From Candidatus Bacteroides pullicola (GTDB lineage Bacteria; Bacteroidota; Bacteroidia; Bacteroidales; Bacteroidaceae), in NCBI GenBank assembly GCA_019115825.1, contig DXCV01000048.1:62001-126000 (forward strand): a DNA stretch of 64,000 bases, written 5' to 3'. Made by a program: the position numbers and the translations under genes. The notes under the pieces were generated by a model. The model was given only the letters and a program-made list of their open reading frames with translations. It was not told where the DNA came from and made no database searches. Of the stretch, positions 29,269-39,125 are shown piece after piece. Numbering within the stretch: the first letter of the stretch is position 1; the number at the start of each line of letters is the position of its first letter.

Positions 29269-31413
29269 ATGAGAACAAGGCTTTTCCACGGCATCTTCCT
29301 GATGCTGTTTGCCGCCCTCTCCCTCTCTGCGGCGGCGCAATCGCAAGACAACTTCTTGTGGCCCATCCAAGGCAAAGAGGCGGGCGAGGACATACTCTAC
29401 CGCCCGCAAGAGTACATCGGCAGCAAGCAGAACTTTGCCAATCTGTACATCGGTGCCCCGCTGGGTACGGTAGTGGTTGCTCCCGCGGATGGCACGGTGA
29501 CTTTCTTCGGGGTAGGCTACCAACCCTCTATGGGACAGTTGGTAATGGATCGGCCGGACGGTACGGAACCTACTTTCGACGCGATGATTGCCGCTTTCCA
29601 GAAGGAAGAGAAGGACATCTCTGTACCTCCCCAATACGTCTGCGGGGTGTTGATTCTCCGCTTGGCCGACGGGCGTAAGCTGGAGTTTTCCGGACTGCGG
29701 GGCGACGTGACCTGGAAGACGGGCATGGCTGTCAAGCGAGGTGACATCATAGGCACCGTGGGATATGCATACAAGGAAATCAAAGAGCCGCACATCAATC
29801 TTTCCGTCATCGGACATGACTCGCAAGCTGCCGATCCGATGACTCCCTTCGGGCTGAAATCGACCTTCCTTCCCCCGAAGAAGCTCAAGGCGACCGATCT
29901 CCTGACGCAGGCCCAGGCTCTGGAGGACTTCGGCATCCTGACCGCTTGCTTGGAGGAGGCTTATCCCAGCCTTTACGATGTCATCAGCCGCGAGGAGTGG
30001 GCGGCCAACGACTCCACGACCCGCGTCCGGCTGGCTGCGGCGGACGAGATTTCCTACGCGGACTTCTATGACGTGGTGACACGCTTCCTGAATCGCGTGC
30101 ACGACAGCCACCTGGAACTGCTGACCCTGAATCCGGCGTTCGAGACGATGGATTACTACTTGCCCCGTTGTATCCTGAACTATCAAGGCGATTCCCTGTA
30201 TATAGCCATTACCTCGCCCGAACTGAGTGCCTACAAGGGTCGGCGTGTGGCAGCCATCGACGGCGAGGACGCGGTGACCCGCCTGGCCCGCCTGCGCCCC
30301 CAAATACCCGGAGCAGACGGAGACAGCCAGAGTTGGGCGGACAAAAAACTTATCTCTTCTTGGGCGCTGGTCTATGGGGACAGCATCCGCGCTCCCCGTA
30401 CCACGGTCCTGACACTGGACAACGGCGAGACGGTAACGGACCAATGGCAGCACATACGCGAGGTTAACATCTTTCGTCGGTTCGTGCGTGTAGACACGGT
30501 GAACTATCACCGTCGTGAGAGCCGCAACTATAATTATCCCTATGCTTTCAGCCAGCTCAACGACTCCACAGGCTACTTCAGCCTCTCCCACTTCGACCTC
30601 GGCCAGGTGCAGATAGAGCAGTTGCAGGATTCCTTGCGTCCGCTGTTCCGCCTCCCGAACCTGGTGGTGGACCTCCGGCACAACCGTGGCGGCAACGGCG
30701 ATGTGATGCAGCAGTTACTATCGTGGTTTCTCAACGCTCCGGGCCGTCTGACCGGTTCCTACCAGCGCGTCACCAAGCCCGGTCCTTTCCGCAGCTTTGC
30801 CTATTCCCTGAACTTCGACTCCACGATAGTGGTCTTCCCCGAAGCACGGCGTGTGGAGGGCAAGGACGGCTACATCATGAACGACAGTGCCGTGGCCCTC
30901 ATGCCCGACACCGCCTTCCACTACGGCGGGCGGCTCTACGTGCTAACAGACGAGACCTCGACCTCCGCCGCCACACTCTTCCCCGCTACCTTGGTGCGCA
31001 ACCACCGCGCCGTCACCGTGGGACGCGAGACCCGTTCGGGCTATCACTACATGACTGCCGCCAAGTTCGTGCAGCTGCGCCTGCCCCATTCGCTGCTGAT
31101 GTTCCGCATCCCGCTGGTGCAGTGCGTCTTCGATCCCGACACCACGGCCCGCACCCCCTGGAACCGAGGCCTGCTGCCCGACTATCCTGTGCCGGTGACG
31201 GTGGACGAACTGCAGTACTCGTCGCGGGACACGGTGCTGAACCATGCCCTGCGCCTCATTGCCGAGGGGAAATACCTCGGTCCCGACCCGTTCCCGCAAG
31301 AGGTTGACGAAGAAGCCACGGACTGGCCCATGAAAGCCACGATTATCGTCATTGTGCTGCTGGTGGCGTACATCATCCTGCGCCTGACGCTATTTAGAAA
31401 GCGTACAAATTAG
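29269..31413 (+). CDS. S41-family peptidase fused to a degenerate LytM/M23 domain
   Basis: 714 residues with signal peptide MRTRLFHGIFLMLFAALSLS. Residues ~25-190 have the M23 scaffold (GAPLGTVVVAPADGTVTFFG, then EIKEPHINLSVIG), but the first His/Asp zinc ligands are absent and the HxH motif is reduced to HINL. The domain therefore looks non-catalytic. A C-terminal-processing-protease region follows: VVDLRHNRGGNGDVMQQLLS and the serine motif VLTDETSTSAATLFP near 570. No PDZ domain is obvious. A final transmembrane helix (MKATIIVIVLLVAYIILRLT) places the protein in a membrane. It may be a cell-wall or envelope-guided protease. The substrate is unknown. Confidence 0.8.
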   Translation: MRTRLFHGIFLMLFAALSLSAAAQSQDNFLWPIQGKEAGEDILYRPQEYIGSKQNFANLYIGAPLGTVVVAPADGTVTFFGVGYQPSMGQLVMDRPDGTEPTFDAMIAAFQKEEKDISVPPQYVCGVLILRLADGRKLEFSGLRGDVTWKTGMAVKRGDIIGTVGYAYKEIKEPHINLSVIGHDSQAADPMTPFGLKSTFLPPKKLKATDLLTQAQALEDFGILTACLEEAYPSLYDVISREEWAANDSTTRVRLAAADEISYADFYDVVTRFLNRVHDSHLELLTLNPAFETMDYYLPRCILNYQGDSLYIAITSPELSAYKGRRVAAIDGEDAVTRLARLRPQIPGADGDSQSWADKKLISSWALVYGDSIRAPRTTVLTLDNGETVTDQWQHIREVNIFRRFVRVDTVNYHRRESRNYNYPYAFSQLNDSTGYFSLSHFDLGQVQIEQLQDSLRPLFRLPNLVVDLRHNRGGNGDVMQQLLSWFLNAPGRLTGSYQRVTKPGPFRSFAYSLNFDSTIVVFPEARRVEGKDGYIMNDSAVALMPDTAFHYGGRLYVLTDETSTSAATLFPATLVRNHRAVTVGRETRSGYHYMTAAKFVQLRLPHSLLMFRIPLVQCVFDPDTTARTPWNRGLLPDYPVPVTVDELQYSSRDTVLNHALRLIAEGKYLGPDPFPQEVDEEATDWPMKATIIVIVLLVAYIILRLTLFRKRTN

Positions 31414-31457
31414 AAGTTTTTTCCGTCCCTACATGAACAACGTAAGCGGAAAAACCC

Positions 31458-31465
31458 TACATTTG
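31458..31465 (+). promoter_or_regulatory. -7 box of the ferredoxin gene
   Basis: TACATTTG, a consensus match 45 bp upstream of the ATG. Confidence 0.5.
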
Positions 31466-31510
31466 CACCACATAACTCTTTAGACTAACAACTATTTAAA
31501 CTTTGACAAA

Positions 31511-31681
31511 ATGGCTTACGTAATTAGTGACGATTGCATCGCATGCGGTACTTGCATCGACGAGTGCCCGGTAGGCGCCATCTCTGAAGGCGACAAGTAT
31601 TCCATCGACCCCGAGGCTTGCACCGAATGCGGTACATGCGCAAGTGTTTGCCCCTCTGAGGCTATCCACCCGGGAGAATAA
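31511..31681 (+). CDS. Small 2[4Fe-4S] ferredoxin
   Basis: 56 residues, below the length limit of the ORF track. The sequence contains two perfect cluster motifs, CIACGTCIDECP and CTECGTCASVCP, each CxxCxxCxxxCP, with the internal two-fold repeat of clostridial-type ferredoxins. It is a cytosolic low-potential electron carrier, in anaerobes typically linked to pyruvate:ferredoxin oxidoreductase or related enzymes. It has its own -7 box and a strong terminator, so it is a single-gene unit. Acidic, as expected for the family. Confidence 0.95.
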   Translation: MAYVISDDCIACGTCIDECPVGAISEGDKYSIDPEACTECGTCASVCPSEAIHPGE

Positions 31682-31708
31682 TCCGAGAAAGCTATCAAGG
31701 GTTTAACC

Positions 31709-31750
31709 AAAAAAGGAGGATAACGGATTCCCGTTGTCCTCCTTTTTTCT
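31709..31750. terminator. Bidirectional terminator between ferredoxin and ABC-F genes
   Basis: AAAAAAGGAGGATAACGG pairs with CCGTTGTCCTCCTTTTTT around a short loop. T-tracts arise in both directions, suiting the convergent genes on either side. Confidence 0.85.
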
Positions 31751-31782
31751 TTAGTCCTATGCGAAGACTGTCAACCCGGCCG

Positions 31783-33741
31783 TCATTTCTCCGCTCGAAG
31801 TCTTTCCAATTCCTCTGATACTTGTTCCCAAAGTAGCATCGTCTCTTCCTGCTGTTTCTTGAAGCGGTTGTGTTTCTCGTAGAGGGAGACATCCGCCGCG
31901 CCCTCAGGGGTGGACATCTGTTGCTCCAGGATGGCGATAGCGGCATCAGTCTCTTCCACCGAAGCCTCGCAGTCGGCAATCTGCTTCTCCAGTTTCTTGA
32001 TGCGGCGGTTCAGTTCCTTCTGGGCTTGCCAGTCCAATACGCCTTTGGCAGGCGCATCGGGTACGGGGATGTCGGTGGCGGGTTTCTTCTTGTCCGGCTG
32101 GAAGAGGGCATCAAGACGTTCGGCGTCCTGGTCCACATTCTTGGCACGGAGGAAGTCGTAGATGCCGCCGATGTGCTCACGAACGCGTCCGCCACCAAAC
32201 TCATAAACTTTGGTAACCAGACCGTCCAAAAAGTCGCGGTCGTGACTGACGAGTATAACGGTGCCCTCAAACGAAGCGATAGCCTCCTTCAACACATCCT
32301 TGGAACGCATATCCAGGTGGTTGGTCGGCTCGTCCAGAATGAGGAAGTTGACCGGCTGCAACAGAAGCTGAATCATGGCCAGACGGGTACGCTCACCTCC
32401 GCTCAGCACGCGGACAGGCTTTTCCGAAGCCTCACCACCAAACATGAAAGCTCCCAGAATGTCGCGGATCTTCAGACGGATGTCGCCGGTGGCCACGCGG
32501 TCGATGGTGTCGAAGACGGTCAGGTTTTCGTCGAGCAGCTGCGCCTGGTTTTGAGCAAAGTAGCCTATCTGAACGTTGTGGCCCAAGGTCAGGCGGCCGG
32601 TGTAGTCCTGAATTTGACCCATGATACACTTCACCAAGGTTGATTTACCCTCGCCATTGCGACCCACGAAAGCCACCTTCTCCCCACGTGTGATGGTCAG
32701 GTCTACGTGGTCGAAGACGACGTGGTCACCATAGGCCTTGCCCACGTCCTCACAGATGACGGGATAGTTGCCCGAACGGGACGAACAGGTGAACTTCAGC
32801 CGGAGAGCCGACGTGTCTTCCTCGTCCACCTCGACGCGCTCCAACTTCTCCAACTGCTTGATGCGGCTCTGCACCTGTACGGCCTTAGTGGCTTTGTATC
32901 GGAATCGTTCGATGAAGGCTTCCGTGTCCTCTATCTGCTTCTGCTGATTCTCGTAGGCACGCAGTTGTTGCTCCCTCCGTTCCTGGCGCAAGCGGACAAA
33001 CTCGTCATACTTCACCTTGTAGTCGTAGATGCGGCCGCAAGAAATCTCGATGGTGCGGGTGGTCACATTATTGAGGAAAGCACGGTCGTGGCTGACCAAC
33101 ACCACAGCGTTGGCACGGGTGGCGAGGAATTGCTCCAGCCACTGTATGGACTCGATGTCCAAATGGTTGGTAGGCTCGTCCAGCAAGAGGACGTCGGGCT
33201 TCATCAGCAGGAGTTTGGCCAGCTCGATGCGCATGCGCCAGCCGCCGGAGAACTCGCTGGTGGGACGGTCGAAGTCCTCGCGGCGAAAGCCCAAGCCTTG
33301 GAGGATGCGTTCCAGCTCGCCTTGATAATTGTCGCCGCCCATCAGGGTGAAGCGGTCGTTCTCGCGGGTGAAGCGGTCTATCAGCTCCTGGTAGGAAGCG
33401 GACTCGTAGTCCGTTCGCTCGGCCATTTCCAACTGGAGGTCCACCAGGTGCGCCTTCAGCTCGTGGATGTGGGCAAAGGCGGTCTCTGCCTCCTGACGCA
33501 CCGTGCGGGTATCGGCCAGGCGCATCACCTGGGGCAGGTAGCCCACGGTGCACTCGCGCGGCAGGCTGACCGTGCCCGTCGTGGGGGGCTGCTGTCCGGC
33601 CAGAATCTTGAGGAGGGTGGACTTTCCCGCACCGTTCTTCCCGACGAGGGCGATGCGGTCCTTACGGTTGATGACGAAACTCACGTCTCGGAAGAGAGGC
33701 GTGGCGTTGAACTCCATGGAGAGGGCGTCTACTGAAATCAT
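31783..33741 (-). CDS. ABC-F family ATP-binding protein
   Basis: 652 residues with two ATPase domains and no membrane segments. Walker A motifs are GKNGAGKSTLL (~35) and GRNGEGKSTLV (~365). Signature motifs are EFSGGWRMRIELAK and VLSGGERTRLAMIQ, each followed by LLLDEPTNHLD or ILDEPTNHLD. The linker between domains is a charged helical pair (FVRLRQERREQQLRAYENQQ), as in EttA/Uup-type translation factors. The C-terminus is a coiled coil (LNRRIKKLEKQIADCEASVE) as in Uup. Members act on ribosomes or, in some cases, give antibiotic protection. The domain layout points to the housekeeping Uup-like group. Divergent from trpS. Confidence 0.9.
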   Translation of the reverse strand: MISVDALSMEFNATPLFRDVSFVINRKDRIALVGKNGAGKSTLLKILAGQQPPTTGTVSLPRECTVGYLPQVMRLADTRTVRQEAETAFAHIHELKAHLVDLQLEMAERTDYESASYQELIDRFTRENDRFTLMGGDNYQGELERILQGLGFRREDFDRPTSEFSGGWRMRIELAKLLLMKPDVLLLDEPTNHLDIESIQWLEQFLATRANAVVLVSHDRAFLNNVTTRTIEISCGRIYDYKVKYDEFVRLRQERREQQLRAYENQQKQIEDTEAFIERFRYKATKAVQVQSRIKQLEKLERVEVDEEDTSALRLKFTCSSRSGNYPVICEDVGKAYGDHVVFDHVDLTITRGEKVAFVGRNGEGKSTLVKCIMGQIQDYTGRLTLGHNVQIGYFAQNQAQLLDENLTVFDTIDRVATGDIRLKIRDILGAFMFGGEASEKPVRVLSGGERTRLAMIQLLLQPVNFLILDEPTNHLDMRSKDVLKEAIASFEGTVILVSHDRDFLDGLVTKVYEFGGGRVREHIGGIYDFLRAKNVDQDAERLDALFQPDKKKPATDIPVPDAPAKGVLDWQAQKELNRRIKKLEKQIADCEASVEETDAAIAILEQQMSTPEGAADVSLYEKHNRFKKQQEETMLLWEQVSEELERLRAEK

Positions 33742-33774
33742 TGCGTTGCTGGGTTAGAAAATACAAATCGGCTG

Positions 33775-33782
33775 CAAAGGTA
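33775..33782 (-). promoter_or_regulatory. -7 box of the ABC-F gene
   Basis: TACCTTTG on the minus strand, 33 bp upstream of the ATG at 33741. Confidence 0.55.
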
Positions 33783-33803
33783 GTGATTTTCCGATAAAAC
33801 CCG

Positions 33804-33811
33804 TATCTTTG
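33804..33811 (+). promoter_or_regulatory. -7 box of trpS
   Basis: TATCTTTG on the plus strand, 46 bp upstream of the trpS ATG and back to back with the ABC-F box. Confidence 0.55.
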
Positions 33812-33857
33812 CCACCCGATTACCCCTTGGCATGACACATTATAATATAAATAACCT

Positions 33858-34955
33858 ATGAGCAAACAGAAAATCATCCTGACCGGCGACCGGCCCACCG
33901 GACGCCTGCACATCGGACACTACGTAGGCTCGCTGCGCCGCCGTGTGGAGCTCCAGAACGCCGGAGACTACGACCGGATGTTCGTCTTCATCGCGGACGC
34001 ACAGGCCCTGACCGACAATATGGACACGCCCGAGAAGGTACGCCAGAACGTCATCGAAGTCGCACTGGACTACCTGGCCTGCGGGCTGGACCCCGCGCGC
34101 TGCACACTGTTCATCCAGTCGCAGATACCGGAACTGTGCGAACTGACCTTTTACTACATGGACCTCGTCACCGTATCGCGCCTGCAACGCAACCCCACAG
34201 TGAAGACCGAAATCCAAATGCGCAACTTCGAGGCCTCCATCCCCGTGGGCTTCTTCACCTACCCCATCAGCCAGGCGGCGGACATCACGGCGTTCAAAGC
34301 CACGACCGTCCCCGTGGGCGAAGACCAAGAACCCATGTTGGAGCAGGCCCGCGAAATTGTGCGCCGCTTCAACCATATTTATGGCGAGACCCTCGTGGAA
34401 CCCGAAATCCTTCTGCCGGACAATGCCGCCTGCCTGCGCCTGCCCGGCACGGACGGCAAGGCCAAGATGAGCAAGAGCCTGGGAAACTGCATCTACCTCA
34501 GTGACGATGCCGACACCGTGACTGCCAAGATCAAGACGATGTACACCGACCCCAACCACCTCCGCGTGCAGGATCCCGGCCAGGTGGAGGGCAACCCCGT
34601 CTTCACCTACCTGGACGCCTTCTGCCGCCCCGAGCACTTCGAGCGTTACCTGCCCGACTATCCCAACCTGGAGGAGCTGAAGGCACACTACCGCCGCGGC
34701 GGACTGGGCGACGTCAAGGTGAAGCGATTCCTGACGGCCATCATGCAGGAGACGCTGGAGCCTATCCGCACCCGCCGCAAGGAGTTCGAGCAGGACATCC
34801 CCGCCATCTACGCCATGCTGAAGCAGGGCTGCGAGCAGGCACGCGAGGCCGCCGCACAGACGCTGGACGACGTGCGCCGCGCCATGAAGATCAACTACTT
34901 CGACGACGAAGAGCTGATCCGCGAACAGGCCGCCCGCTTCGCCCAAACCGTATAA
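33858..34955 (+). CDS. trpS: Tryptophanyl-tRNA synthetase
   Basis: 365 residues, a class I aminoacyl-tRNA synthetase of the bacterial TrpS type. It charges tRNA-Trp with tryptophan in the cytosol. The HIGH signature is in [14 protein letters not shown], the tryptophan pocket region in [12 protein letters not shown] followed by [14 protein letters not shown], and the second signature in [14 protein letters not shown]. The length is slightly above that of the Escherichia coli enzyme because of a longer C-terminal helical region. No leader resembling a T-box is seen. A strong terminator follows 33 bp after the stop. Confidence 0.97.
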   Translation: MSKQKIILTGDRPTGRLHIGHYVGSLRRRVELQNAGDYDRMFVFIADAQALTDNMDTPEKVRQNVIEVALDYLACGLDPARCTLFIQSQIPELCELTFYYMDLVTVSRLQRNPTVKTEIQMRNFEASIPVGFFTYPISQAADITAFKATTVPVGEDQEPMLEQAREIVRRFNHIYGETLVEPEILLPDNAACLRLPGTDGKAKMSKSLGNCIYLSDDADTVTAKIKTMYTDPNHLRVQDPGQVEGNPVFTYLDAFCRPEHFERYLPDYPNLEELKAHYRRGGLGDVKVKRFLTAIMQETLEPIRTRRKEFEQDIPAIYAMLKQGCEQAREAAAQTLDDVRRAMKINYFDDEELIREQAARFAQTV

Positions 34956-34988
34956 GCATCCCCCTCATCTATCAAGAGTGTAACCCCC

Positions 34989-35028
34989 TACGGGAGAGGA
35001 CCGAGACACGGTTCTCTCCCGCTTTTTT
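34989..35028 (+). terminator. Terminator of trpS
   Basis: CGGGAGAGGACCG pairs with CGGTTCTCTCCCG around a short loop, followed by CTTTTTT. Confidence 0.88.
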
Positions 35029-35075
35029 ATGCCTGCACATGGATAACTACACGTATAGGTAACGACTACGTGAAG

Positions 35076-35161
35076 CAAAGGTGGTACCTTTGGTATAAAA
35101 AGGTGGTACCTTTAATATAAAAAGGTCGTACCTTTATTAGGAAAAGGTGGCACTGATTCTA
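35076..35161. repeat. Family A 22-bp-period palindrome array, locus A2
   Basis: Units CAAAGGT-GGT-ACCTTTG, AAAGGT-GGT-ACCTTT and AAAGGT-CGT-ACCTTT have centres at 35084, 35106 and 35128. A fourth, hybrid unit AAAAGGTGGCACTGATTCTA is centred at 35150. The period is exactly 22 bp. A possible extra unit (CACGTA/TACGTG, centre 35061) is off by one base. The array sits between the trpS and mutL terminators, so it is probably not transcribed. Confidence 0.8.
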
Positions 35162-35178
35162 TGTGTTACATCTACCCA

Positions 35179-35231
35179 TAAAAGAAAACGGGAGGCAGAC
35201 AAGCCGTTGAGTTCCGACTGTCCGTCTCCCG
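35179..35231 (-). terminator. Terminator of the mutL operon
   Basis: On the minus strand CGGGAGACGGACA pairs with TGTCTGCCTCCCG around a 17-nt loop, followed by TTTTCTTTT. It lies 32 bp past the mutL stop. Confidence 0.8.
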
Positions 35232-35263
35232 TACCTTCGCACATACCCGGTTCTTCGCGGGCA

Positions 35264-37111
35264 CTATGCAAAGCGCTTCTCTATCTCCTCTTCCTTCACC
35301 GTGACGAGCACCGTCCGGCCGTCCGGCGTATAGCCCGGGGTGGGACTGGCAAAAAGGCTGTCCACCAGATTGGCCATCTCTTCCTCGCTCAACACTTGAC
35401 CGTAGACTATCGCGGCAGAGCGGGCCAAGGTCAAAGCCAGGATGGACTGCACTTCCTCACGGACATCGGCCCCTTTCTCCTGAGCCGTATGCACCATATT
35501 CTTGATGAGGTCCACCGGGCTAAGCCCCTCGATACCGGCAGGCACCCGGTTGATTGCATAACTGCCTCCCCCCAAAGGCGAGAGGTCAAAGCCTACGGCA
35601 GCCAGGTCATCCGCCAACGCATCCAGCACGACGGTTTCTGCCGGGGTCAGTTCCACCACCTCCGGGAAGAGCACACCCTGCGACACCCCCTTGCGCGTAC
35701 GGATTTGCTCCATGTAGCGGTCGAACAACACCCGGACATGGGCGCGATGCTGGTCGATGAGCATCAGGCCGGACTTCACGGACGTCAGGATGAAGCGTCC
35801 TTTGAGCTGGAAATGTTGGGCGCCCCTCTCCACCACCGGTTCCTCGGGCACCAACGAGGCCGTCACCAACTCTTCTTCGTCGGGCAGGAGGTCGGCTTCC
35901 GGCTCATTCATCTTGCTGGCCCGGGCCACGCCTGCATACAGCTGTTCCCAGTCGCCGGATGCGGAGCGGGTATGTCCTCCGCCGTATGACACAGACGCCG
36001 CACTCTTGAAGGGGTCGAAGCCACTGTCATAGCTCACTTTCGGCGGTTCGGGAACCGACGTGCCTCCAAAGGCGGGCAAATCCGGCATATCCTCCGTGTC
36101 GAAGTCAATGCTCGGCACAGCACTGAAGCGTCCCAAGGTCTCCTTGACAGCTGCTGCCAATATCTGCCAAATGGCTTGCTCGTTCTCAAACTTTATCTCG
36201 GTTTTGGTCGGATGTATGTTGACATCGATGTTCTTGGGGTCCACGTCGAAATAGATGAAATAGGACACCTGCTCGCCTGCGGGGATAAGCCGTTCATAGG
36301 CCTCCATCACCGCCTTGTGGAAATACGGGTGCCTCATGTAGCGGCCGTTGACAAAGAAGTACTGGTGCGTCCCCTTCTTGCGGGCGGTCTCGGGTTTGGC
36401 TACGAAGCCGCTTATCTTGACCAAAGTCGTCTCCACCTCCAAGGTCAATAGTTGCTGGTTCATCTTCTTGCCGAAGACGGCCATTACCCGTTGACGCAAC
36501 GGCATGGCCGGAAGGTTGAGCAACTCGGCGTCGTTGTGCTGCAAACTGAAAGACACGGCAGGGTGCACCAACGCAATGCGCTCAAACTCTGTCATGATGT
36601 TGGAAAGTTCGGTGCTGTTGGACTTGAGGAATTTCCGCCGTGCCGGCACGTTGAAAAAGAGATTCTTCACCAGGAAGTTGCTGCCACGGGGACACGTCGC
36701 CGGTTCCTGACTCTCCAGCTTCGAACCGGCAATCCGCAGGCGGGTGCCCAATTCGTCCTCCTCGCGGCGGGTCTTCAACTCCACCTCGGCCACGGCAGCA
36801 ATAGAGGCCAACGCCTCGCCGCGGAAGCCCATGGTGTGCAGGGCGAAAAGGTCTGCCGCTTCACGTATCTTGGACGTGGCGTGCCGTTCGAAGGACAGCC
36901 GGGCATCGGTCTCGCTCATGCCCTTGCCGTCATCAATCACCTGTATGGAAGTCTTGCCCGCATCGGTCACCAACACGTGTACCTCCTTTGCATCGGCGTC
37001 GATGGCGTTCTCCACCAGTTCCTTGACCACGGAGGCCGGGCGCTGAATGACCTCGCCGGCAGCTATCTGGTTGGCCACGGAATCGGGCAGCAGATGAATA
37101 ATGTCACTCAT
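35264..37111 (-). CDS. mutL: DNA mismatch repair protein MutL
   Basis: 615 residues. The GHKL ATPase domain carries [28 protein letters not shown] and [14 protein letters not shown]. The transducer domain follows to about 330, then a low-complexity linker, then the C-terminal dimerisation domain from ~430. The region where nicking MutL proteins have DQHA(X)2E(X)4E reads [14 protein letters not shown], and the later CPH-type motif reads TPDGRT. The endonuclease metal site therefore appears absent. MutL couples MutS recognition to downstream repair. Last gene of the six-gene operon starting at 42822. Confidence 0.95.
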   Translation of the reverse strand: MSDIIHLLPDSVANQIAAGEVIQRPASVVKELVENAIDADAKEVHVLVTDAGKTSIQVIDDGKGMSETDARLSFERHATSKIREAADLFALHTMGFRGEALASIAAVAEVELKTRREEDELGTRLRIAGSKLESQEPATCPRGSNFLVKNLFFNVPARRKFLKSNSTELSNIMTEFERIALVHPAVSFSLQHNDAELLNLPAMPLRQRVMAVFGKKMNQQLLTLEVETTLVKISGFVAKPETARKKGTHQYFFVNGRYMRHPYFHKAVMEAYERLIPAGEQVSYFIYFDVDPKNIDVNIHPTKTEIKFENEQAIWQILAAAVKETLGRFSAVPSIDFDTEDMPDLPAFGGTSVPEPPKVSYDSGFDPFKSAASVSYGGGHTRSASGDWEQLYAGVARASKMNEPEADLLPDEEELVTASLVPEEPVVERGAQHFQLKGRFILTSVKSGLMLIDQHRAHVRVLFDRYMEQIRTRKGVSQGVLFPEVVELTPAETVVLDALADDLAAVGFDLSPLGGGSYAINRVPAGIEGLSPVDLIKNMVHTAQEKGADVREEVQSILALTLARSAAIVYGQVLSEEEMANLVDSLFASPTPGYTPDGRTVLVTVKEEEIEKRFA

Positions 37112-37143
37112 GTAACTACACTCCTTTCCTAATATGTTGTTAT

Positions 37144-37434
37144 CTAAATTTTACCATTGAACAGGACGTACCACAGGAACGCCAACAGCGCGATGAGGAA
37201 GAGCAATACGGCAGGATGCCACGAGCGTGTGCCACGTTCCTTCCGACGGCGGAGGTGCGTGGTCTGTCCGACAAATTGCCCACGGATGTCCTCGGGCCGA
37301 ACCGGCTTCTCACGGGGCAGGCCAAGGTCTTCCCTCGCCTTCTCGCGCATACGCTCCAAGCGTTCCTTGCGTTCATCCACATAGATGTAGGGATGGTGAA
37401 AGCGCCTGGGTTTCGGTTGTCTGAACAGTCCCAT
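37144..37434 (-). CDS. Small membrane protein, conserved-type hypothetical
   Basis: 96 residues. A basic, probably cytosolic N-terminal part ([20 protein letters not shown]) contains charged helices and is followed by one C-terminal transmembrane helix ([18 protein letters not shown]) ending in FNGKI, a tail-anchored layout. I do not recognise a named family. It sits 6 bp after the OstA-like gene and 32 bp before mutL, so it is co-transcribed with envelope-biogenesis genes and may assist them. Confidence 0.75.
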   Translation of the reverse strand: MGLFRQPKPRRFHHPYIYVDERKERLERMREKAREDLGLPREKPVRPEDIRGQFVGQTTHLRRRKERGTRSWHPAVLLFLIALLAFLWYVLFNGKI

Positions 37435-37440
37435 GCGCGA

Positions 37441-39111
37441 CTACTTCTTCTCGATACGGCCGATTTTCATCTCCCGTGGCGAGACGACAGGGCCGCGATC
37501 TGTCTTCTTCAGCACCTGGTCTGCGTGCTTGCCCCGCCAGTTGAAAATGTCCTCCTTGCTGAGTGGGCGCACATAGTCGAACCATGCGAAAGAGGGCAAG
37601 CGAGACTTGTCCGGGGGTATCTGATCCATGGGATACATCGTGCCCGTAGCCTTGCCTATGAAAGCGCCACGTTCCAATTTACGGTCCTTGAGGTGCATCC
37701 GCAGGAATCCGCCCTCAGTATAGTCCATGCCTATCTTCGTGGAGTCTTTCTCGTCTATGGGATAATAAACCACGAGGACGCTGCCATTAACATCTACTTG
37801 GCGCATCTCCCCGCCGCGGAAATAGGCCATCATCTCCTGTCCGGACACCTGGTTGTAGTGCACGGAATCCATCTGCTCGACGGCCAGGGCCTGGTTGATG
37901 ATATGCGCCCAGTCGATGGTGCTGTCATTCATGTAAACCTTGATTTCCTCGCCCAAAAGTTGCTGGGCACCGCTCCACAAAATGGGGTCGCGGTACATGG
38001 TCAGACAGGAATCCTTGGAAATGTAGACCAGCGAATCGCACACTGCCTGCACATTGGAACGCCAGGCCCGCACCTTGTAGTAAGCCCGCATCTCGCGCCA
38101 TACGGAATCCGTGTCAAAGTTGTGCGTCACCAGCCTCAGCGTGTCGGCGTGCATGAAGAGCGAGTCGCCCTGGCTGTAGTCCACGGCCACCGCACGGTCC
38201 GTGGCCACGGCATTGCCCGTCAACTCGTTATAGAAACAATAATCGCCCGTCAGCATATTGCGGTTCACCGTATCGTTGAGCTGGACGTTGCGGAACGCCT
38301 CACCATAGCCCGCTATGCGGTCGTAGAACAAGCTGTCACCCGTCAACTTCCGACCTTGGTTGGTCAGGATAGAGCGGTCCATCAGTTCGGCCTGCTCGGT
38401 GACGGTGTTGTAAACGCCTCGTTCGGAATAGATATGGTTATTATCGCTCACGATGTCCGAAGGTCCCAGGATGGTGGCCACCTTGGTCAGGGTACTGTAT
38501 TTCAAGGTGTCCGAAGTCAGCACGAAGCGGGGATTGACCAACTCGACATCCTCGTTGAAGACAGCCAGCTTGGTGGCGGGACTGTACTCGCCCCACCAAG
38601 AATTGAGGACGTTGACCGTGTCTTGCAAGGTGCCTCCCTCGAAGTAATAGCCCAAGTTCATCACCCGGTCATAGTTCAAGCTGTCCGTAGTAAGGACGGT
38701 CTCCCGGTTAATCATCCGCACATTCTCGCGAAGCATGGCCAACTGCGAAATGCCGTCGTAGTAGAGGTAGTCGCCGTAGATGAAGAGCGTGTCACCCTGT
38801 TCCATCCGGACATTGCCGAAAGCTTCCACGGAGTTGATTTTCTCGAAGATAAGAGCGCTATCGCACCACATGTACATGCTGTCGTGCTTCAGGCTGACGT
38901 TGCCGATGAGCACCAGCACGTCGGGACGATATTCCTTATCCGCCACGGCGGAGTCGGCATAGAGCAGATCCACGCGGGTCTTCTTCTTTTCCGGCTGCCC
39001 GCCTTGGGGTTCCTGGGCGCCCAGCCATGCAACGCCAAACAGGCACAGAATCCCCACCCAGAGGAATCTGTGCCTGCCGGTTAATAGGCTTTTCGTCTTG
39101 TATTTCTGCAT
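37441..39111 (-). CDS. OstA/LptA-like organic solvent tolerance protein
   Basis: 556 residues with an N-terminal signal anchor (FLWVGILCLFGVAWLGAQ). The body is a run of short beta-repeats of the type DxLxYDxxxxxAxxxGxVxxxxxD, for example DSALIFEKINSVEAFGNVRM and DSLFYDRIAGYGEAFRNVQL. This is the OstA beta-jellyroll pattern used by LptA and the LptD N-terminus to carry lipopolysaccharide across the periplasm. No C-terminal barrel is present, so it is not LptD. It is longer than classic LptA, as is usual for Bacteroidetes OstA-like proteins. It is adjacent to surA-like genes, which help assemble outer-membrane proteins. Confidence 0.85.
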   Translation of the reverse strand: MQKYKTKSLLTGRHRFLWVGILCLFGVAWLGAQEPQGGQPEKKKTRVDLLYADSAVADKEYRPDVLVLIGNVSLKHDSMYMWCDSALIFEKINSVEAFGNVRMEQGDTLFIYGDYLYYDGISQLAMLRENVRMINRETVLTTDSLNYDRVMNLGYYFEGGTLQDTVNVLNSWWGEYSPATKLAVFNEDVELVNPRFVLTSDTLKYSTLTKVATILGPSDIVSDNNHIYSERGVYNTVTEQAELMDRSILTNQGRKLTGDSLFYDRIAGYGEAFRNVQLNDTVNRNMLTGDYCFYNELTGNAVATDRAVAVDYSQGDSLFMHADTLRLVTHNFDTDSVWREMRAYYKVRAWRSNVQAVCDSLVYISKDSCLTMYRDPILWSGAQQLLGEEIKVYMNDSTIDWAHIINQALAVEQMDSVHYNQVSGQEMMAYFRGGEMRQVDVNGSVLVVYYPIDEKDSTKIGMDYTEGGFLRMHLKDRKLERGAFIGKATGTMYPMDQIPPDKSRLPSFAWFDYVRPLSKEDIFNWRGKHADQVLKKTDRGPVVSPREMKIGRIEKK

Positions 39112-39125
39112 AAAGTCTATGAATA

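Noticed and set aside
33742-33857. T-box or other tryptophan-responsive leader for trpS
   Set aside because: The leader is only about 40 nt after the -7 box and no conserved T-box sequence is seen.
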